Part shown: piece by piece, positions 60,382 to 64,000 of the stretch
Position numbering within the stretch: position 1 is the stretch's first letter
Layout of the letters: each line of letters begins with the position of its first letter
Origin: Faecalibacterium sp. An122
GTDB lineage: Bacteria; Bacillota; Clostridia; Oscillospirales; Ruminococcaceae
DNA length: 64,000 nucleotides
Direction of reading: 5' to 3'
NCBI RefSeq assembly: GCF_002160895.1
Contig: NZ_NFLL01000002.1
Coordinates: 124,001 to 188,000 of the forward strand
Program-made: the position numbers and the translations under genes
Notes under the pieces: generated by a model
What the model saw: only the letters and a program-made list of their open reading frames with translations
Told to the model about the DNA's origin: nothing
Databases searched by the model: none

Positions 60382-61119
60382 ATGCTCAGGGCACTGGAAG
60401 CCATTCTTGCAGAAAGTAAAAACATCGTCTTTTTCGGCGGCGCAGGGGTCAGCACCGAGTCGGGCATCCCGGATTTCCGCAGCGTGGACGGGTTGTACCA
60501 CCAGACCTACGACTACCCGCCCGAGACCATTCTCAGCCATACCTTCTGGGAGCAGAACCCAGAGGAATTCTATCGCTTTTACCGCAACAAGATGATTGTC
60601 CGGGGGGCCAAACCCAATGCGGCCCATCTCCGGCTGGCCAAACTGGAGCGGGAAGGCAAGCTGAAAGCGGTGGTCACCCAGAACATCGACGGACTGCATC
60701 AGGCCGCCGGCTCCCAGAAGGTCTATGAGCTCCACGGCAGCGTCCTGCGGAACTACTGCGTCCGCTGCGGCAAATTCTACGATGTGGAGTTCATCGCCAA
60801 TAGCACCGGGGTGCCCCGGTGCACCGACTGCGGCGGCATCGTCAAGCCCGACGTGGTCCTCTATGAGGAATGCCTGGACGAGTCCACCATGGCGGGGGCC
60901 GTTGCGGCCATCCGCCGGGCCGATACCCTCATCATCGGAGGCACCAGCCTGGTGGTCTACCCGGCGGCGGGCCTGATCCGGTATTTCCAGGGCCGGCACT
61001 TGGTAGTGATCAATATGCAGCCCACCGGGGCCGACCGTTCCGCCGACCTGTGCATCGCCAAGCCCATCGGCCAGGTGCTCAGCGAGGACATCGACCTGGA
61101 CGCCGCCGACACCGTCTGA
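60382..61119 (+). CDS. cobB: Sir2-family NAD-dependent protein deacetylase
   Basis: 245 residues; removes acyl groups from lysine using NAD. GAGVSTESGIPDFRS, TQNIDGLH and catalytic H118 (ELHGSV). The zinc cysteines are C126/C129 and C147/C150. GTSLVVYPAAG and NMQPTGADRSAD also match. I use the ATG at 60382 (MLRALEAILAESK) with GAAAGGGG upstream. The earlier in-frame ATG at 60364 would overlap that site. Confidence 0.93.
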   Translation: MLRALEAILAESKNIVFFGGAGVSTESGIPDFRSVDGLYHQTYDYPPETILSHTFWEQNPEEFYRFYRNKMIVRGAKPNAAHLRLAKLEREGKLKAVVTQNIDGLHQAAGSQKVYELHGSVLRNYCVRCGKFYDVEFIANSTGVPRCTDCGGIVKPDVVLYEECLDESTMAGAVAAIRRADTLIIGGTSLVVYPAAGLIRYFQGRHLVVINMQPTGADRSADLCIAKPIGQVLSEDIDLDAADTV

Positions 61120-61194
61120 CAAAAAGAATCCGGTCCTCTCTGGTAAAATATCCGGTGCAGGCGTACGGCCTGCAGGAAGGGGATCGGATTCATT

Positions 61195-61821
61195 ATGTTG
61201 CAGCTTTGTGAGCCGGCGGTGCAGCCGCGCCGCCTTTCGGCCGAGGAATTTTGTATGCTGGCCCGGCGGGAGGCCTCCAGCCTGTACCGCCCCCGCAGCG
61301 AGGTGCTGCGGATGCTGGCGGTGGGGCAGGCTTTTGGGGTCTGCGGGCCCCGCGGGGAGCCTCTGGCCGCCATGATCGAGCTGCCCCTCACCGCCGACGT
61401 GGAAGCCGCGGCGGCGCTGCGGCAGTTTCTGGGCCGTCAGGGTCTGGGCCGGGGCTCGGTGCTGGCTCCGCCGGTGGGGGACCGCAGCCTGCTGCCCGAG
61501 CTTTTGGGGGCGGCATTGGTGCCGGCCTGCCGCCATGCGGGGGCAGGTCCGGTGTGGGCGGTGCTGGAGTCCACACCCGACGCCGAGGATTTATTGCCCG
61601 CCTATCTGGATGCAGGGCTGGTCCTGCGGGCGCTGCGGCCCCTGAACGGGCTCTCGCCCTGCTGGCTGTTCAGCCGGGTGCCGGGGATGAACCGGGCCGA
61701 GCCGGTGTGGGTTCCGCTGGCGGACCGGGCGCGGCTGGCGGCTCTGCTGAGCCGGGGCTGGTCGGCGGTGGGCAGCGAAACCACCGCCGGGGTCACCACG
61801 CTGGCCCTCTGCCCGGTGTAA
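61195..61821 (+). CDS. Hypothetical protein, possibly GNAT-related
   Basis: 208 residues, no signal or membrane segment. Two parts with similar layout (FGVCGPRGEPLAAMIELPL and PVWAVLESTPDAEDLLPAYL, DAGLVLRALRPL) suggest an alpha/beta fold like an acetyltransferase. A clear acetyl-CoA loop is missing. GGAAGGGG precedes the ATG. It lies 75 nt after sir2 and 84 nt before the dehydrogenase gene. If it is a GNAT relative, the pairing with a deacetylase would be notable, but this is only a guess. Confidence 0.65.
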   Translation: MLQLCEPAVQPRRLSAEEFCMLARREASSLYRPRSEVLRMLAVGQAFGVCGPRGEPLAAMIELPLTADVEAAAALRQFLGRQGLGRGSVLAPPVGDRSLLPELLGAALVPACRHAGAGPVWAVLESTPDAEDLLPAYLDAGLVLRALRPLNGLSPCWLFSRVPGMNRAEPVWVPLADRARLAALLSRGWSAVGSETTAGVTTLALCPV

Positions 61822-61905
61822 ATCCCGGCCCAAACATAGAGGCTCAGCCCCTCCCGCGGGAGAGGCAGAACATAACAACGTATCAACAAGAGGGGAAGTC
61901 AAAAG

Positions 61906-62868
61906 ATGAAACTGGTTATTTTGGAGAGCTACGTCATGGAACCGGGGGACCTGGACTGGTCGGGCCTGCGGGCGCTGGTGCCGGATGTCACCGAGTACGT
62001 CCGCACCCCCTACGATCAGATTGCCCAGCGGATCGGGGACGCCGAGCTGGTGGTGCTGAACAAGTGCCGGATGGACGAGGAGATTCTGTCCAAATGCCCC
62101 AACCTGCGGTGGGTGGGGATCATTGCCACCGGCACCGACAATCTGGACCTGGAGGCCTGCCGCCGGCATGGGGTCAGCGTGGCCAACGTGCCGGCCTATT
62201 CCACCTACAGCGTGGCCCAGATGGCTTTCAGCCTGCTGCTGGCCATCTGCCAATGCCCCGAACGGCAGGATAAAGCCCTCCGGGACGGCTACTGGCAGCT
62301 GGAAATCCCCGCCGGGTATGGCATTCTTCCCCAGGTGGAGCTGTACGGCAAGACCTTCGGCGTCTGCGGCTACGGCAACATCGGCCGCCAGACCGCCCGC
62401 CTGGCCCGGGCCTTCGGGATGGAGGTGCTGGTCTGGACCCGCACCGTCCGCCCCGAGTACGCGCAGGACGGGGTGACCTTTGTGGATCTGGACACCCTGC
62501 TGGCCAAGAGCGATATCGTCAGCCTCCATTGTCCCGCCACCCCCGTCACCCGGGGCCTGGTGAATGGGGAGGCTCTGGCCAAAATGAAACCGGGGGCCAT
62601 TCTGCTGAACACTGCCCGGGGCGCCCTGGTGGATGAGGCCGCCGTGGCCCAGGCCCTGACCAGCGGACATCTGGGCTATTACGCCGCCGATGCCTTTGCG
62701 GTGGAGCCCCTGCCGGCGGACAGCCCTCTGCGCACTGCTCCCCGCACCCTCTTTACCCCCCATGTGGCCTGGGCCACCGGCGGGGCCCTCAAGCGCCTGA
62801 TGGAAATCACCGCCCGCAACCTGGAGACCTTCCTGGCCGGGGCAGGGGAGAACATCGTCAACCGTTAA
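61906..62868 (+). CDS. D-2-hydroxyacid dehydrogenase (glycerate dehydrogenase-like)
   Basis: 320 residues. NAD-binding GYGNIGRQTARLARAFGM. Catalytic triad: Arg in NTARGALVDE, Glu in DAFAVEPLP and His in TPHVAWAT. Closest in style to hydroxypyruvate reductase/glycerate dehydrogenase, but the substrate cannot be fixed. GAGGGGAAG precedes the ATG. Its terminator is at 62930. Confidence 0.9.
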   Translation: MKLVILESYVMEPGDLDWSGLRALVPDVTEYVRTPYDQIAQRIGDAELVVLNKCRMDEEILSKCPNLRWVGIIATGTDNLDLEACRRHGVSVANVPAYSTYSVAQMAFSLLLAICQCPERQDKALRDGYWQLEIPAGYGILPQVELYGKTFGVCGYGNIGRQTARLARAFGMEVLVWTRTVRPEYAQDGVTFVDLDTLLAKSDIVSLHCPATPVTRGLVNGEALAKMKPGAILLNTARGALVDEAAVAQALTSGHLGYYAADAFAVEPLPADSPLRTAPRTLFTPHVAWATGGALKRLMEITARNLETFLAGAGENIVNR

Positions 62869-62929
62869 CCAAAAAAGCCCCGCCCGCCGCGGGCAAGCGG
62901 CAGGCAGGGCCAACAGGGAGACTTTTTGC

Positions 62930-62956
62930 AGCGGTCCTTTCGGGGACCGCTTTTGT
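62930..62956. terminator. Terminator between the dehydrogenase and the minus-strand gene
   Basis: AGCGGTCC (62930-62937) pairs with GGACCGCT (62944-62951). TTTTG follows on the plus strand, and GCAAAAAG lies on the other side. The minus-strand stop codon is 2 nt away. Confidence 0.82.
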
Positions 62957-62957
62957 G

Positions 62958-64000
62958 TTACAGGGTGTACATGGCGGCGTTGACCGACATGGTGTCGGGA
63001 TCGCTGACCTCTTCGTCCTCCTCATCGTCGGTGATCACATGGAAGGAGCCGGTGGCCACCGCCTGCACCGCGCTCTCCAGAGCGGACTTGCAGAAGATGG
63101 AGCCGCAGTTGAACAGGGACAGGTGCTCCAGCACATCGGCGGGGGTCAGGTCATCGGTCAGGGTCACTCTGGGGCAGGCCACCAGGGTCAGACCTTCGGG
63201 GAAGGCCTCCAGCAGGTTTTTGTCCACCGTCATCTTGATCTTGTCGAACAGGGGCTTGCCCGGCAGATAAAAGACCTCGCCGTCCAGCACCGTCTCGGGA
63301 ATGGCGTCCAGGGTGTCGGCCATCTCCTCGGGCAGGTAGACGTCGCCCTCCACCTGCAGGTATTCCAGATCGCTCAGGGCCTCGGCGCAGTCGGGGGTCA
63401 GGTACAGGTCGCCCAGCACCACCAGGCTGTCGCCGTACCGGCGCAGGCCGGCGGCGCTGAGGGTCAGATCGTCCTGAACCACCGAGGTGCCGTCGGGCAG
63501 CACCACCATCCGGGTGTCGGCGTCAAACAGGGGGGCCAGGCTCTCGGCCAGGGTCTCGCTGACGTAGGCCTCGGGAACCATGAAGCGGACCCCCTTGCTG
63601 GCCAGCTCGTCGCCGTCCAGCTCGCTGTCCACCGCCACCAGGCGCTTGGCGGCCCAGTACAGCCGGGGCTCAGCACGCAGGGCAAAGGATTTATCCAGCA
63701 CGGCGTTGTTTTTCAGGATGACCGCCCCTTCCGGATAGGTGTAGAGCTTGCCGTTGATGGAGGCCTTGCTGGCCAGGACGGTGGCCAGGAAGTCGGGGCA
63801 GTAGACGGTGCCGTTGATGGTCATGCCCATATACTGGCGCAGGGCGTCCCCGGCGTCGGGGGTGATGGTCATGGTGCCGTTGATGAGCAGATACTGGCGG
63901 CCGTTGGGGGTGTTGCGGCCGGTGAAGGTGGTCTTGCCGTTGATGGTGTTGAGGGTGGTCTCGTCGTCCAGGTCAATGCTCTTGGAGCAGTTGATCCGGA
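62958..64000 (-). CDS. Repetitive, acidic protein of unknown function (5' partial)
   Basis: The frame stays open to the window edge, so the N-terminus is missing; at least 347 residues are visible. An internal ATG at 63872 is not the start, because the same frame and repeat style continue upstream (INGKTTFTGRNTP). The chain repeats a pattern of about 22 residues: hydrophobic-x-hydrophobic-x-Gly-x-hydrophobic-x-hydrophobic (LVVLGDLYL, LQVEGDVYL, INGTVYC). This suggests a beta-solenoid or leucine-rich-like stack. No membrane helix or signal is in the visible part. The tail before the last residues is acidic (TDDEEDEEVSDPD). Confidence 0.7.
   Translation of the reverse strand, partial: RINCSKSIDLDDETTLNTINGKTTFTGRNTPNGRQYLLINGTMTITPDAGDALRQYMGMTINGTVYCPDFLATVLASKASINGKLYTYPEGAVILKNNAVLDKSFALRAEPRLYWAAKRLVAVDSELDGDELASKGVRFMVPEAYVSETLAESLAPLFDADTRMVVLPDGTSVVQDDLTLSAAGLRRYGDSLVVLGDLYLTPDCAEALSDLEYLQVEGDVYLPEEMADTLDAIPETVLDGEVFYLPGKPLFDKIKMTVDKNLLEAFPEGLTLVACPRVTLTDDLTPADVLEHLSLFNCGSIFCKSALESAVQAVATGSFHVITDDEEDEEVSDPDTMSVNAAMYTL

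Overview
The window is one GC-rich chromosomal stretch from an anaerobic, low-branching Firmicute. Gene families, strong G/C third-position bias, AGGAGG-type ribosome binding sites and intergenic repeat style all suggest Oscillospiraceae/Ruminococcaceae of the Faecalibacterium-Gemmiger-Subdoligranulum type. That placement is an inference; no 16S gene is present. Almost everything is core housekeeping. No prophage, CRISPR array or intact transposase was seen.

Layout: 1-1257 end of a GH1 phospho-beta-glucosidase; 1534-3997 rplU-rpmA-obgE-mrnC; 4159-8946 a small hydrophilic protein, an RsmF-type rRNA methyltransferase, a YebC-family protein and a zinc-ribbon/pseudokinase/PASTA membrane protein; 9710-15739 gltD-gltB (minus) behind a leader that looks like a transcription attenuator; 16191-17662 a solitary RepA-like ATPase flanked by inverted arrays of a 9-bp repeat; 18106-20666 gdhA and an Mrp ATPase (minus); 21197-26596 a SpoVB-like flippase, a nucleotide-sugar 4,6-dehydratase, lysA and a small membrane protein; 26669-29238 comM and an RluC-type synthase (minus); 29403-35308 radC, uvrB and uvrA; tRNA-Pro(GGG) at 35388; a NERD protein, a secreted C39-like protein, a SpoIID-like protein, citrate synthase and a membrane protein to 40988; 41162-49121 gapA, a MutS-like ATPase, a nucleotidyltransferase, then pgk-tpiA-gpmI; 49522-55431 oppA-oppB-oppC-oppD-oppF on the minus strand; 55903-59797 a membrane protein, a translational GTPase fused to a YacP/Rae1-like NYN nuclease, and NAD(P)HX dehydratase; 59840-62868 ogt, sir2, an unknown gene and a D-2-hydroxyacid dehydrogenase; 62958-64000 the 3' part of a repetitive protein.

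Themes: lower glycolysis (gapA, pgk, tpiA, gpmI), ammonia assimilation into glutamate (citrate synthase, gdhA, gltBD), translation and ribosome maintenance (L21, L27, Obg, Mini-III, RsmF, pseudouridine synthase, GTPase-nuclease fusion), DNA repair (UvrAB, RadC, Ogt, a MutS relative) and peptide uptake. Intergenic regions carry a mosaic of dispersed repeats: at least five modules recur between 6.9 and 21.2 kb in both orientations and different combinations. The items most worth following up are the GTPase-NYN fusion, the ATPase with inverted repeat arrays, and the gltB leader hairpin switch.
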